Origin: Sphingobacteriaceae bacterium
GTDB lineage: Bacteria > Bacteroidota > Bacteroidia > UBA7662
Length of the DNA stretch: 64,000 bases
Direction: 5' to 3'
Assembly (NCBI GenBank): GCA_030682795.1
Contig: JAUXNJ010000047.1
Span: 124,001-188,000, forward strand
Under the pieces are notes generated by a model. The model was not told where the DNA came from. It saw nothing but the letters and a program-made list of their open reading frames with translations, and did no database searches. A program made the translations under genes and the position numbers. Positions 41,660-50,977 of the stretch are shown here, piece after piece; the stretch's first letter is position 1, and every line of letters starts with the position of its first letter.

Positions 41660-43309
41660 ATGGTCAAATATAAAATTTTATTAGGTGCATTGGTTTGCTT
41701 CTTGGTGTGTGATGTTGTGTATGCACAGTCGTTTTCTCAGGCAGACAGTTTAAGAGGCCAAATAACGCCAGCAAGGGCTTGTTACAATGTGTTGAAATAT
41801 GAAATTGATGTCAAGTTTCCATACTTAACTGGTGAGCGCGATGCAGCGGGTAAGCTCAAATATCCCATCCAAGGTTCAGTTTTATTTATCGCTGCCAATA
41901 CCTCAGACCACCAACGACTTCAGCTAGATTTATTTGCCCACTTAGTTATTGACAGCATTGTATGGAAAGAAAGGCATTTAAGTTTTACGAGAATTGCAAA
42001 TGCAGTGTTTGTTGACTTTCCGGAATTGCAGCGAGCCGGCGAGGATTTGGCGTTCACTGTACATTACCATGGCGATTTGATTATTGCCAAACGCGCTCCT
42101 TGGGATGGTGGCTTTGTATTTACAACCGATAATGCTAAAAAACCATGGATTGGTGTTGCCTGTGAAGGTTTCGGTGCCAGTAGTTGGTGGCCGTGTAAAG
42201 ACCATCTCAGTGATGAACCCGATAAGGGTGTTCGACTTAATATTCACATCCCTCCAAACAGCGGTTTGCTGGCCGTGGGTAACGGCAGACTAACGAGCCA
42301 AAAAACATCAGCTGATTGGGAGGTGTTTAGCTGGGAAGTGCGCAATCCCATTAATACCTACAATGTAACTGTGAATATTGGCGATTATACCCATTTTTCC
42401 GATAATTATTCGGATGCGGATGGAGAGGAGCGCCTGTTGGACTATTATGTTTTGTCGTACCAACTTGCCCGTGCCCAAGCGCATTTTAAGCAGGTAGGGC
42501 CCATGTTGCAATGCTTTGAAAAAGTATTTGGGCCTTATGCTTTTTGGGAAGATGGCTACAAACTTGTAGAAACGCCTTATTGGGGCATGGAGCATCAAAG
42601 TGCGGTGGCCTATGGCAATAATTATAAGAACAACAAATGGGGCTTTGATTTTATCATCATCCACGAAAGTGCACATGAATGGTGGGGCAACAGCGTGAGT
42701 GTGGCCGATCATGCTGATATGTGGATTCACGAAGGATTCACGACCTATGCCGAAACCATTTATTTGGAATGCCAATCCAACCAAGCTAACGCCAGCACCT
42801 ACCTGCTCGAGCAACGAAAGCGCATTGCCTTAAAGCAGCCTATGGTAGGGCCTTATGAGGTGAATTTTACTGATGCAGATACCGATGTTTACTACAAAGG
42901 GGCCTGGATGTTGCATAGCATGCGCAATAGTTTAGCTAACGACAGCTTGTTTTTTACTTATTTGAAGCGTTGTTACCAACAGTTTTACAAGCAGGTTACC
43001 CATACCGACGCCATGCTCGACTTTTGGATATTGCAAATGGGAGAAAATTATCGGCCAGCTTGGGAGCATTACCTCTTTAAAATAACTTTACCTGTTTTGG
43101 CTTGGCAACAGCGAGGTAAGGGCAAAAAAGCCAAGTGGTATTACCGCTATGAAGGTGTGGAGGATGGTTTTTACTTGCCGCTGACGTTGTCTGATGGACG
43201 ACGAATAGTGCCAGGCAAGTTATGGCAGCTATATGAAGGCGACTTTAATGCAACCACGGAACAGCATATTTTGACACGCTACTTATTGGATGTCAAAAAG
43301 ATGAATTGA
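41660..43309 (+). CDS. M1-family metallopeptidase
   Basis: 549 residues from the ATG at 41660, with an N-terminal signal peptide ending near VYAQS. The catalytic domain has IIHESAHEWWGN followed by WIHEGFTTYAE (HExxH-x18-E zinc site). The exopeptidase motif, normally GAMEN, is GMEHQ here. It is shorter than classical aminopeptidase N because the C-terminal helical domain is reduced, as in many Bacteroidota M1 proteins. It should trim N-terminal residues from peptides in the periplasm, though the motif change may alter activity. It abuts the next gene stop to stop. Confidence 0.9.
   Translation: MVKYKILLGALVCFLVCDVVYAQSFSQADSLRGQITPARACYNVLKYEIDVKFPYLTGERDAAGKLKYPIQGSVLFIAANTSDHQRLQLDLFAHLVIDSIVWKERHLSFTRIANAVFVDFPELQRAGEDLAFTVHYHGDLIIAKRAPWDGGFVFTTDNAKKPWIGVACEGFGASSWWPCKDHLSDEPDKGVRLNIHIPPNSGLLAVGNGRLTSQKTSADWEVFSWEVRNPINTYNVTVNIGDYTHFSDNYSDADGEERLLDYYVLSYQLARAQAHFKQVGPMLQCFEKVFGPYAFWEDGYKLVETPYWGMEHQSAVAYGNNYKNNKWGFDFIIIHESAHEWWGNSVSVADHADMWIHEGFTTYAETIYLECQSNQANASTYLLEQRKRIALKQPMVGPYEVNFTDADTDVYYKGAWMLHSMRNSLANDSLFFTYLKRCYQQFYKQVTHTDAMLDFWILQMGENYRPAWEHYLFKITLPVLAWQQRGKGKKAKWYYRYEGVEDGFYLPLTLSDGRRIVPGKLWQLYEGDFNATTEQHILTRYLLDVKKMN
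41665..41672 (-). promoter_or_regulatory. -7 element TATATTTG of the exported barrel protein, inside the M1 peptidase coding start
   Basis: An exact TAnnTTTG on the minus strand, 17 bases before the ATG at 41647 and overlapping codons 2-5 of the divergent peptidase gene. Confidence 0.6.
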
Positions 43310-43870
43310 TTACAAGGTTTTTCTTTCACCATACGGTTGAAGCACTTCCGCTAAGATGATGGCCTGGCGCCAGTCGATTTCATCAAACGCATTGTTGGTG
43401 GTTGATTTTTTGCCGATTTCGTATGCTGATACATCATCTGCGTCAATAGAAGATTCGCTCACATCGCCTGGCATGTCTGAAATACTGGCTTTGCGTTTAG
43501 CATAAAGTGCCATCAAATCTGGTTTGACGTCTTCCACCACTAGTTTTTCGCTCTTCGGTTGGCGGTTGTATTTGGTGATGGTTTCGGTTTCGATGCGACG
43601 GCTGCTACTGTCGGCCTCAGGTTTGTTAGCAGGCGTGGCCATGGCCCTAGGGGCAGGGGGTGCAGCTTCTGTAACGGTACGAGGGGCAGGTTTAGGTTGG
43701 GCTTCTTCAAAGGCTTCCCCGAAAATTTCCTTCATCCACTCTGGAACTTCAGGTTTTGCTTCGCCTTGCGCAGGTTTTTGTGCATTTTTGCCCGCTTTAC
43801 TCTTTTTCCACCAAGTGAAAAGCGAATAGGCGCCAAGGGCAAGCAAATAAACCAGCGTAGGAAAATCCAT
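43310..43870 (-). CDS. Membrane-anchored Pro/Ala-rich hypothetical protein
   Basis: 186 residues. One N-terminal membrane segment (about 5-21) is followed by a Lys-rich stretch, then a Pro/Ala/Glu-rich disordered region (about 35-100, PKPAPRTVTEAAPPAPR). A more conserved-looking C-terminus (DEIDWRQAIILAEVLQPYGERKTL) follows. Such proteins are common in Bacteroidota and function is unknown. Lys-rich sequence after the membrane segment suggests the tail is cytosolic. It is divergent from smc and abuts the M1 peptidase stop. Confidence 0.82.
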   Translation of the reverse strand: MDFPTLVYLLALGAYSLFTWWKKSKAGKNAQKPAQGEAKPEVPEWMKEIFGEAFEEAQPKPAPRTVTEAAPPAPRAMATPANKPEADSSSRRIETETITKYNRQPKSEKLVVEDVKPDLMALYAKRKASISDMPGDVSESSIDADDVSAYEIGKKSTTNNAFDEIDWRQAIILAEVLQPYGERKTL

Positions 43871-43911
43871 ATAAATATCAAATTGGTGGACAATGTAAAG
43901 TTAAGAGCAAT

Positions 43912-43919
43912 TATGTTTG
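43912..43919 (+). promoter_or_regulatory. smc -7 element TATGTTTG
   Basis: An exact TAnnTTTG 34 bases before the smc ATG, in the divergent gap shared with the Pro/Ala-rich gene. Confidence 0.6.
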
Positions 43920-43953
43920 TATGTAGCGTTTTGCACGAATTGTTGAAAGAAGT

Positions 43954-46900
43954 ATGCGGTTAAAGTCCATCGAAATAAAAGGCTTCAAAAGCTTTGGCGA
44001 TAAAGTCACCATCCATTTTAATGATGGGGTGACGGGTATTGTAGGACCCAATGGTTGCGGAAAAAGCAATGTGGTGGATGCCATGCGCTGGGTGTTGGGC
44101 GAGCAAAAGTCGCGAATGCTCCGCAGCGATAAAATGGAAAATGTGCTGTTTAATGGCACCAAAAGCCGGAAACAAGCACATCTGGCAGAGGTGCATTTGA
44201 GTTTTGAAAATTCTAAAAATATCCTGCCTACTGAATTTAACGAGGTGACCATCACCCGTAAACTCTATCGCAGCGGTGAAAGCGAATATCAGCTCAATGG
44301 GGTGAATTGTAGGCTCAAAGACATTACGAACCTATTTTTAGATACGGGTATTGGCAGTGATTCGTATGCCATCATGGAGTTGAAAATGATTGATGACATT
44401 CTCAATGACAAAGAAAATTCGCGCCGATTGCTCTTTGAAGAGGCCTCTGGGGTATCGAAATACAAAATCCGTAAAAAAGAAACCCTCAGTAAACTGCAGG
44501 ATACCGAAAATGATCTTAACCGGGTAGATGATTTGCTCTTTGAGATTGATAAAAATCTCAAAATGCTGCAGGCGCAAGCCCGTAAAACCGAGCGCTTTTA
44601 CAAAATGCGGGAGGACTACAAGGCTGCAAGCTTAGATTTGGCCTATTTCAGCTTGCTAGGTTTTAAAGAACAAATTGCTGAGCAACAGGAAAAGGAGCAA
44701 CAACTGCGCGACAAACGGCAGGGCATAGAGGCGACTATTAGCAAGGATGAAGCGAGCATACAGGCAGTTAAGTTAGAGATTGTAGAGCGCGAAAAGCTAC
44801 TAGCCAGCCGCCAAAAAGCTACTAATGAGTTTATAGCATCCATCCGCCAATATGAAAACGAGCAGCGCCTACAAAACGAAAGACACCGGTTTCTAACCGA
44901 TAAAGAGCAAAGTCTGCAAAAGCAATTGAGGGATGATGCCGAGCATTTGCAATACATCAGTACAGAGCTACAAAAACTCAGTCTTCAGCTCACGGAGGTG
45001 CAATCGCAAGTAGTTGCTAAAGAGTTAGATGCTAAGGGAAAGCAGGCTTTGTTGGAAGAAAGCAGGGCCACGCATAAAAGTCTGCAAGAGCAACTTCAGC
45101 AAGCCCAGCAAAAGCTCAATACGCAGCGCAACGAAGCCCATCAGCTCGAAAAACAGGTGGCTGTATACCGCATTCAAATGGAATCGTTGGGGCAGGAGCT
45201 AAGTCGAAACCAAAACGACCGCATCTCCAAAACCACCGAGTTGGATGGTTTTGCGGAGGGACTCGATAGTCTGCAAGCCCGTACCAGCCAATTACAACGT
45301 GATTTTGCACAACTACAGCAGTCTGAGCAGCAGTTGCAAGAAAAACTCCGTTTGCTGCGCGCTCAAATGGAGCAGAGCAGGGGTCGGACAGTGGATGTTA
45401 ACCGCCAACTCGACAAGCTGACCAATGAATACAACTTGACTAAAAGTCTGGTCGACAACCTCGAAGGCTACCCCGATTCGCTGAAGTTTTTGAAAAAGAG
45501 CACCAACTGGACCAAAAATGCGCAGTTATTAAGCGATGTACTCACCGTAAAACCTGAATACAAAGCGGCCATTGAGAATTACCTAGAGCCTTATTTAAAC
45601 TACTATGTAGTAAATACCTATGCAGAAGCCCGTGCCGGGGTTGATTTGTTGAGCGATTCGGGCAAGGGTCGAGCCAGTTTTTTTGTACTGGAGGCTGTTG
45701 AAAAGCTGCGCCAAAACCAGCCACATATGTTGCCTGACTGCATCGATGCTTTGAGCATTACTGAATGTGATGTGGCTTATGTGAATCTCATCAATCATTT
45801 GCTCGGCAATGTGTACATCAGCAGCAGTGAAGATTTTGAAACGGCGCTCAAAACGCACAGCTCCCAATATCCTGGTATTGTACTTATAAGTAAATCGGGT
45901 AAGTACACTGGCAGCGGTTTGAGTTTGGCAGGGGGGAGTTTGGGCTTGTTTGAAGGCAAACGCATCGGCCGCAAACGCAACCTCGAGTTGTTGCAAAAGC
46001 AGATTCAGCAATTGGAGGCCAAAGCTAAAGAAGAACGCGACTTACTGATTCAATTACAGCGACAAGAACAAGAGGGTGTGGCGGCGTCGCAGGCCAATCA
46101 AATCGAAAGCACGCGTGCCGATTTGAACAAGGCAGAGCGCGAGTTGGCCTTGATGCTGAGTCAGCAAGACCAGCACAAAAAGTTTCTTGAGGCCAACCGA
46201 AATAGGCAGGATGAACTAGAATTAAAGCTCAAAGAATCAACTGATTTGCTTTCTTTAAGCGAACCTAAACTTGAGATTATTTTTGAGGCAGTAAATCGGC
46301 TTCAGGAGCAAGTAGCACAACTCCAGCAGGCCTACAACAGCATCAATGAAAAGGTGCAGGTACAGTCGGCGGCCTTCAACCAGGCCAACATCAGCTATCA
46401 CCAGGAGTTTAACCGCTTGAGCGGCTTGGAGAAAGACCGGGATTTTAAAAATAGTCAGATTGAAGTACTCAACAAGCGCACTACCGACAATACTCGTATT
46501 TTAGGTGAAGTACAGGCCGAAATCAAGACTGTTTTGGGAAGCACCGATTTCAGCGATACCAAATTGCTGGATATGTACGAGCAAAAAGAGCATATGGAAA
46601 AAGCGGTACAAGAAGCTGAGGTGGCCTATTATCAATCGAGAGGAAAGTTAGACGAGCTTGAGAACCATATTCGTGACCAGCGGCGTGAAAATGAGCAAAA
46701 CAATTACCTCTTGCAACAACTTCAAGAGGCGATGAATCAATTGCGACTGCAGGAAAACGGTCTTACCGAACGCCTATCGGTAGAATTTGAAGTCGATGTA
46801 GCGGCTTTACGTGGCCGAGACGTGGCGCCGGTGCTCGAAGCAGCTGTCCTCAAACAAATGGTGGCCGATATGAAGCAGAAGCTCGATAATTTTGGTCCCA

Positions 46901-47502
46901 TTAACCCAATGGCCATTGAGGCTTACCAGGAAATTGAGAGCCGACATGTCTTTATCACCACCCAACGTGATGATTTGCTAAATGCCAAGTCTTCTTTGCT
47001 CCAAACCATTGCCGAAATTGATGAAACCGCCCGAGTGAAGTTCATGGCAGCCTTTAATACCATTCGTGATAATTTTATCGTGGTTTTTCGCTCCTTATTC
47101 ACAGAGGAAGATGCTTGTGATTTGGTATTGGTTGATCCTGCCAATCCGCTCGAGTCGCCCATCAACATCATTGCCAAGCCTAAGGGTAAAAAGCCATTAA
47201 CCATCAACCAGCTTTCGGGTGGGGAGAAAACGCTTACTGCTACAGCTTTGCTTTTTGCCATTTACCTTTTCAAACCAGCTCCTTTCTGCATTTTTGATGA
47301 AGTTGATGCTCCGTTGGACGATCACAACATCGATAAATTTAATAAGCTCATTCGTCGCTTTAGCGAGCATTCGCAATTCATTATTGTGACGCATAATAAA
47401 AAGACCATGGAAACTACCGATATCATTTATGGGGTAACGATGGTGGAGCAAGGTGTAAGCCGGGTAGTACCAGTAGATTTTAGAGGATTGGTTTTGAATT
47501 GA
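43954..47502 (+). CDS. smc: Chromosome segregation protein SMC
   Basis: 1182 residues. The head half at the N-terminus has Walker A GPNGCGKSN (31-39). Coiled coils flank a hinge at about 495-660 (NLEGYPDSLKFL to SSQYPGIVL). The C-terminal head half has the ABC signature LSGGEKTLTA (1087-1096) and Walker B CIFDEVDAPLD (about 1111-1121). SMC forms the condensin-like ATPase with ScpA and ScpB, which are not in the window. The length matches the bacterial family (about 1150-1190), with no frameshift. The promoter lies 34 bases upstream, and an AT-rich hairpin follows the stop. Confidence 0.98.
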   Translation: MRLKSIEIKGFKSFGDKVTIHFNDGVTGIVGPNGCGKSNVVDAMRWVLGEQKSRMLRSDKMENVLFNGTKSRKQAHLAEVHLSFENSKNILPTEFNEVTITRKLYRSGESEYQLNGVNCRLKDITNLFLDTGIGSDSYAIMELKMIDDILNDKENSRRLLFEEASGVSKYKIRKKETLSKLQDTENDLNRVDDLLFEIDKNLKMLQAQARKTERFYKMREDYKAASLDLAYFSLLGFKEQIAEQQEKEQQLRDKRQGIEATISKDEASIQAVKLEIVEREKLLASRQKATNEFIASIRQYENEQRLQNERHRFLTDKEQSLQKQLRDDAEHLQYISTELQKLSLQLTEVQSQVVAKELDAKGKQALLEESRATHKSLQEQLQQAQQKLNTQRNEAHQLEKQVAVYRIQMESLGQELSRNQNDRISKTTELDGFAEGLDSLQARTSQLQRDFAQLQQSEQQLQEKLRLLRAQMEQSRGRTVDVNRQLDKLTNEYNLTKSLVDNLEGYPDSLKFLKKSTNWTKNAQLLSDVLTVKPEYKAAIENYLEPYLNYYVVNTYAEARAGVDLLSDSGKGRASFFVLEAVEKLRQNQPHMLPDCIDALSITECDVAYVNLINHLLGNVYISSSEDFETALKTHSSQYPGIVLISKSGKYTGSGLSLAGGSLGLFEGKRIGRKRNLELLQKQIQQLEAKAKEERDLLIQLQRQEQEGVAASQANQIESTRADLNKAERELALMLSQQDQHKKFLEANRNRQDELELKLKESTDLLSLSEPKLEIIFEAVNRLQEQVAQLQQAYNSINEKVQVQSAAFNQANISYHQEFNRLSGLEKDRDFKNSQIEVLNKRTTDNTRILGEVQAEIKTVLGSTDFSDTKLLDMYEQKEHMEKAVQEAEVAYYQSRGKLDELENHIRDQRRENEQNNYLLQQLQEAMNQLRLQENGLTERLSVEFEVDVAALRGRDVAPVLEAAVLKQMVADMKQKLDNFGPINPMAIEAYQEIESRHVFITTQRDDLLNAKSSLLQTIAEIDETARVKFMAAFNTIRDNFIVVFRSLFTEEDACDLVLVDPANPLESPINIIAKPKGKKPLTINQLSGGEKTLTATALLFAIYLFKPAPFCIFDEVDAPLDDHNIDKFNKLIRRFSEHSQFIIVTHNKKTMETTDIIYGVTMVEQGVSRVVPVDFRGLVLN

Positions 47503-47514
47503 TTAGAAAGAACC

Positions 47515-47555
47515 AAAAGTATTTTATAATCACAAAGTTTATAAAACATACTTTT
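47515..47555. terminator. AT-rich hairpin after smc
   Basis: AAAAGTATTTTATAA pairs with TTATAAAACATACTTTT through one bulge. The A4/T4 ends give short U tracts in both directions, so it could serve smc and the converging permease gene. It is weak because of the AT-rich stem. Confidence 0.5.
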
Positions 47556-47619
47556 AGCAAGAGATAAATGAAATAGACTTGCTATTGAATGGAAGTTATT
47601 TCATGCGCACGCTCTCTTT

Positions 47620-48840
47620 CTAATCGAAGCGAATGGCCTCTACTGGCTTAATTCGGGCAATGGCCAGGGAAGGTAGCACCAACAGTAGCACACAAACGCT
47701 CAAGGTAGCTACATTGAGTACAATCAATTCTATGGCCGAAATTTCTAAAGGCACCGCCGACACATAGTAATTGCTTTCGTCTAATGTAATTAACTCAAAG
47801 CGTTTCTGTAGCCAGTACAACAGCAAGGCGAGCCCGTTGCCGATGAGCATGCCGACGCCTGCGATGTAAGTGCCAGTAAGCAAAAACAAACGACGGATGT
47901 CTCTATTTTGCATGCCAAAAGCCTTAAACAAGCCAATGGTTTGTGTGCGTTCCAAAATCAAAATGAGCAAGGCCGAAATCATATTTATGCCGGCCACTAA
48001 AAGCATGATCACCATTAACACCTGCTTGTTCAAATCAAACAAATTCAGCCAGCTAAACAAATTTGGATAGAGTTCTTCAATGGTATAAGCCTCCAAATTG
48101 AGGTCCACCATATCGCTGATTTTATAAGCTGTATTTTGTAACGCAGCTTTTGGTAGCAGGTGCACTTCCAGACTGCCACACTCATCAGGCTCCCAATTAT
48201 TGAGCCGTTGAATATGGCGTAAATCGCTAATTACGAATGGCTTGCTAAACTCTCCTTCAATGCCTAATTTGTAAACGCCCACCACGGTAAACAACCGCAA
48301 TCGCGGCGGATCCTGGATAAAATAGAATTGAATCTTATCGCCGAGTTTCAATTTCAAGCGCTTGAGTACACTTTCAGGCAATAATATTTCGTTTGAATTA
48401 TCGCCGGTTGCAAAATCTGGCAATCGCCCTGCCACCAAACAACTCGCTAAAAACGACTGGTCATAGCTTGCGTCAATACCTTTTAATACCACGCCTTCAA
48501 AACTTTCCTCCGTACGAATAATGCCTGCCTTGGTAGCATAGGGTGCCACCCAATCGACTTCGGGCAAGGCCTGAATGGAGTCGAGCATATCGCTGCGAAT
48601 TGCAAAAGGCTGTTGTTCAAAAGATTGACTTATTTCGAGTCTACTTACTTGAATATGGCCCCAAAAGCCGGTAAATTTGGCGGGAATACTTTGTTGAAAG
48701 CCATTTACAATGGCCGTCGCCGCCAAAATTACCACAATGCCCACCGCAACACCAGCAATGGCGATGCGCACAACCAGTCGGGACAGGTGGTTACCTTGGT
48801 CGAGGGCCAAACGCTTGAATAAAAAGCTAACCAGTTGCAA
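47620..48840 (-). CDS. FtsX-type ABC transporter permease (LolC/E or MacB-like)
   Basis: 406 residues from a TTG start at 48840; no ATG is available near the conserved N-terminus. Layout is that of LolC/LolE: one membrane segment (about 27-50, RIAIAGVAVGIVVILAA), a large periplasmic domain, then three membrane segments near the C-terminus (about 270-390) ending SLAIARIKPVEAIRF. Such permeases release lipoproteins to LolA or move other lipophilic substrates with a LolD-type ATPase, which is not in the window. The start codon shares base 48840 with the DUF1343 gene on the other strand. Confidence 0.88.
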   Translation of the reverse strand: MQLVSFLFKRLALDQGNHLSRLVVRIAIAGVAVGIVVILAATAIVNGFQQSIPAKFTGFWGHIQVSRLEISQSFEQQPFAIRSDMLDSIQALPEVDWVAPYATKAGIIRTEESFEGVVLKGIDASYDQSFLASCLVAGRLPDFATGDNSNEILLPESVLKRLKLKLGDKIQFYFIQDPPRLRLFTVVGVYKLGIEGEFSKPFVISDLRHIQRLNNWEPDECGSLEVHLLPKAALQNTAYKISDMVDLNLEAYTIEELYPNLFSWLNLFDLNKQVLMVIMLLVAGINMISALLILILERTQTIGLFKAFGMQNRDIRRLFLLTGTYIAGVGMLIGNGLALLLYWLQKRFELITLDESNYYVSAVPLEISAIELIVLNVATLSVCVLLLVLPSLAIARIKPVEAIRFD

Positions 48841-50036
48841 TGAGAAACAATTTGCCCAAAATTAGGAAAGCCGCAGCACTTCTGGGGTTATTATTTATCA
48901 ATGTTTGCAGCGTAGTGGCGCAAAGCAGTCCACTATTGATGGGTGCCGATCAAGCCGATCGCTGGTTGCCTTTGGTAGAGGGAAAGAAGCTTGGGCTGGT
49001 GGTGAACCATACTGCAACGGCTAAAGGACAACATTTGCTCGATTTTTTGTTGGCTGAAGGTCAGGATGTACGCCTCGTTTTTGCACCCGAACATGGTTTT
49101 AGGGGAGAAGCAGAGGCAGGAGCCAACATCAAAGACGGCAAGGATAGCAAAACGGGTACTCCGGTAGTATCGCTTTACGGCGCCAAAAAGAAGCCCACGG
49201 CCTCAGATTTAAGTCAGGTGGATCTTCTTGTTTTTGATATTCAGGATGTTGGCGCTCGTTTTTATACTTACATCAGCACGTTGCATTATGTGATGGAAGC
49301 TTGTGCCGAGCAGGACTTGCCGCTTTTGATTTTGGACCGACCCAATCCCAATGGCCATTACATCGACGGCCCTATCTTAGACACCGCTTTTCGCTCCTTT
49401 GTAGGCATGCATCCCATTCCAGTGGTGCACGGCATGACCATTGGCGAGTATGCCTGCATGATCAATGGCGAGCGCTGGTTAGCGGGAGGTATTCAGTGTA
49501 AGCTTGAAATCGTGACAGTTGTAGGCTATCACCACCAAGTATTTTACGAACTGCCCATTCCTCCTTCACCCAATTTGCCAGATATGCGCTCTATTTACCT
49601 TTACCCATCGATTTGCTTTTTTGAAGGCACGCCAGTGAGTTTAGGTAGGGGTACCGACAAGCCCTTTCAGCGGGTTGGTGCTCCATGGTTCAAGGGTGGA
49701 CCGACCAGTTTTACCCCCGTCTCTATTCCAGGAAAAGCCGCTAAACCGCCTTTTATGAATGAAAAGTGCTTTGGCTTCGATTACTCCAATGCATCGCTTG
49801 AAAGCCTCCGAGAAAAAAAGCAACTCGATTTGCAGCCACTCATTGATTTTTACCAGCAAGCGCCTAAAAAAACCGAATTTTTCATCCCCTTCTTTGAAAA
49901 ACTGGCGGGAACCAGCGAGTTGCGCAAGCAAATTGAAAAGGGTAAGAGTATTGCTGAAATACGGGCCAGTTGGCAGCCTGGCTTGGAAGCTTTTGCAAAG
50001 GTGCGAGCCAAGTACTTACTATATCCAGAGAATTAA
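48840..50036 (+). CDS. DUF1343 (NamZ-like, GH171) exo-beta-N-acetylmuramidase
   Basis: 398 residues with a signal peptide (about 1-28, ending VVAQS). The DUF1343 core contains LGLVVNHTATAKG, FAPEHGFRGEAEAG, DIQDVGARFYTYI and ILDRPNPNG. Characterised members release N-acetylmuramic acid from the non-reducing end of peptidoglycan fragments and are classified as GH171. A cell-wall recycling role in the periplasm is likely. No anhydroMurNAc or MurNAc catabolic genes are in the window. It is followed 2 bases later by fmt, so the two are probably cotranscribed. Its start codon is discussed under findings. Confidence 0.92.
   Translation: MRNNLPKIRKAAALLGLLFINVCSVVAQSSPLLMGADQADRWLPLVEGKKLGLVVNHTATAKGQHLLDFLLAEGQDVRLVFAPEHGFRGEAEAGANIKDGKDSKTGTPVVSLYGAKKKPTASDLSQVDLLVFDIQDVGARFYTYISTLHYVMEACAEQDLPLLILDRPNPNGHYIDGPILDTAFRSFVGMHPIPVVHGMTIGEYACMINGERWLAGGIQCKLEIVTVVGYHHQVFYELPIPPSPNLPDMRSIYLYPSICFFEGTPVSLGRGTDKPFQRVGAPWFKGGPTSFTPVSIPGKAAKPPFMNEKCFGFDYSNASLESLREKKQLDLQPLIDFYQQAPKKTEFFIPFFEKLAGTSELRKQIEKGKSIAEIRASWQPGLEAFAKVRAKYLLYPEN
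48857..48864 (-). promoter_or_regulatory. -7 element TAATTTTG of the FtsX-type permease, inside the DUF1343 gene
   Basis: An exact TAnnTTTG on the minus strand, 16 bases before the TTG start at 48840 and within codons 6-9 of the divergent gene. This location is forced by the shared start base. Confidence 0.55.
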
Positions 50037-50038
50037 TC

Positions 50039-50977
50039 ATGCACAATAAACGCGTAATCTTTTTAGGCACACCCGATTTTGCCGTAGCTTCATTGAAAGC
50101 TTTGGTGGAAGGAGGGGTAAATGTGGTGGCGGTAGTCACCATGCCTGATAAACCAGCAGGGCGGGGACAAAAACTGCAACAATCGTCAGTAAAACAGTAT
50201 GCTGTGGCACAAAACATTCCTGTTTTGCAACCAGAGCGGCTGAAAAATCCTGAATTTTTGCAAATACTCAAGTCGTATCAAGCCGATTTACAGGTGGTAG
50301 TAGCCTTTCGCATGCTGCCAGAAGTGGTTTGGAACATGCCGGCACTAGGCACTTTTAACCTACATGCGTCGCTGCTGCCGCAATACCGAGGTGCAGCTCC
50401 TATCAATTGGGCGCTCATCAATGGGGAGCTGGAAACCGGCATTACCACCTTTAAACTCAAGCATGAAATTGATACGGGGGACCTTGTTCACCAACAAAAG
50501 GTAGCCATTACGCCAAACATGAATGCTGGTGAATTGCACGATTTATTAATGGAAGAAGGGGCGAAGTTAATGCTGCAAACAGTCCAAGAAGTTTTGGCAG
50601 GAGAGGTGACCTATATTGCTCAAACGGCTAGCTCGAGCGAGCTCCAACATGCTCCCAAGCTTTTTAAAGAGCATTGTATGATCGACTGGCAGCAGTCGGG
50701 TGGTCAAATCCACAACCTGGTACGGGGCCTGTCGCCTTACCCTGCCGCTTTCACCAGGGTGAATGGATTGGTGTTGAAAATTTATGCCATACGATTTGAA
50801 GCCATGAAGCAAGCCTTGGCAGTGGGCCAAGGTTATTTAGAAAACGGCAACTGGTATGTGGCAGTACAGGATGGACGGATGACCTTACTTGAAGTGCAAT
50901 TAGAAGGCAAAAAGCGGATGTCTACCGCCGCTTTTCTGTTAGGAAATGCTGCCTTGGCTCAGTTACCATTAGGGTAA
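50039..50977 (+). CDS. fmt: Methionyl-tRNA formyltransferase
   Basis: 312 residues from the ATG at 50039 (MHNKRVIFLGTPDFA). The longer frame upstream overlaps the DUF1343 gene and is rejected. It formylates initiator Met-tRNA using 10-formyl-tetrahydrofolate. The catalytic loop LHASLLPQYRGAAPINWALING and the nearby ELETGITTFKL (with GDLVHQQ) are present. The def gene, often next to fmt, is absent here. Its stop directly touches that of the converging aminotransferase. Confidence 0.97.
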   Translation: MHNKRVIFLGTPDFAVASLKALVEGGVNVVAVVTMPDKPAGRGQKLQQSSVKQYAVAQNIPVLQPERLKNPEFLQILKSYQADLQVVVAFRMLPEVVWNMPALGTFNLHASLLPQYRGAAPINWALINGELETGITTFKLKHEIDTGDLVHQQKVAITPNMNAGELHDLLMEEGAKLMLQTVQEVLAGEVTYIAQTASSSELQHAPKLFKEHCMIDWQQSGGQIHNLVRGLSPYPAAFTRVNGLVLKIYAIRFEAMKQALAVGQGYLENGNWYVAVQDGRMTLLEVQLEGKKRMSTAAFLLGNAALAQLPLG

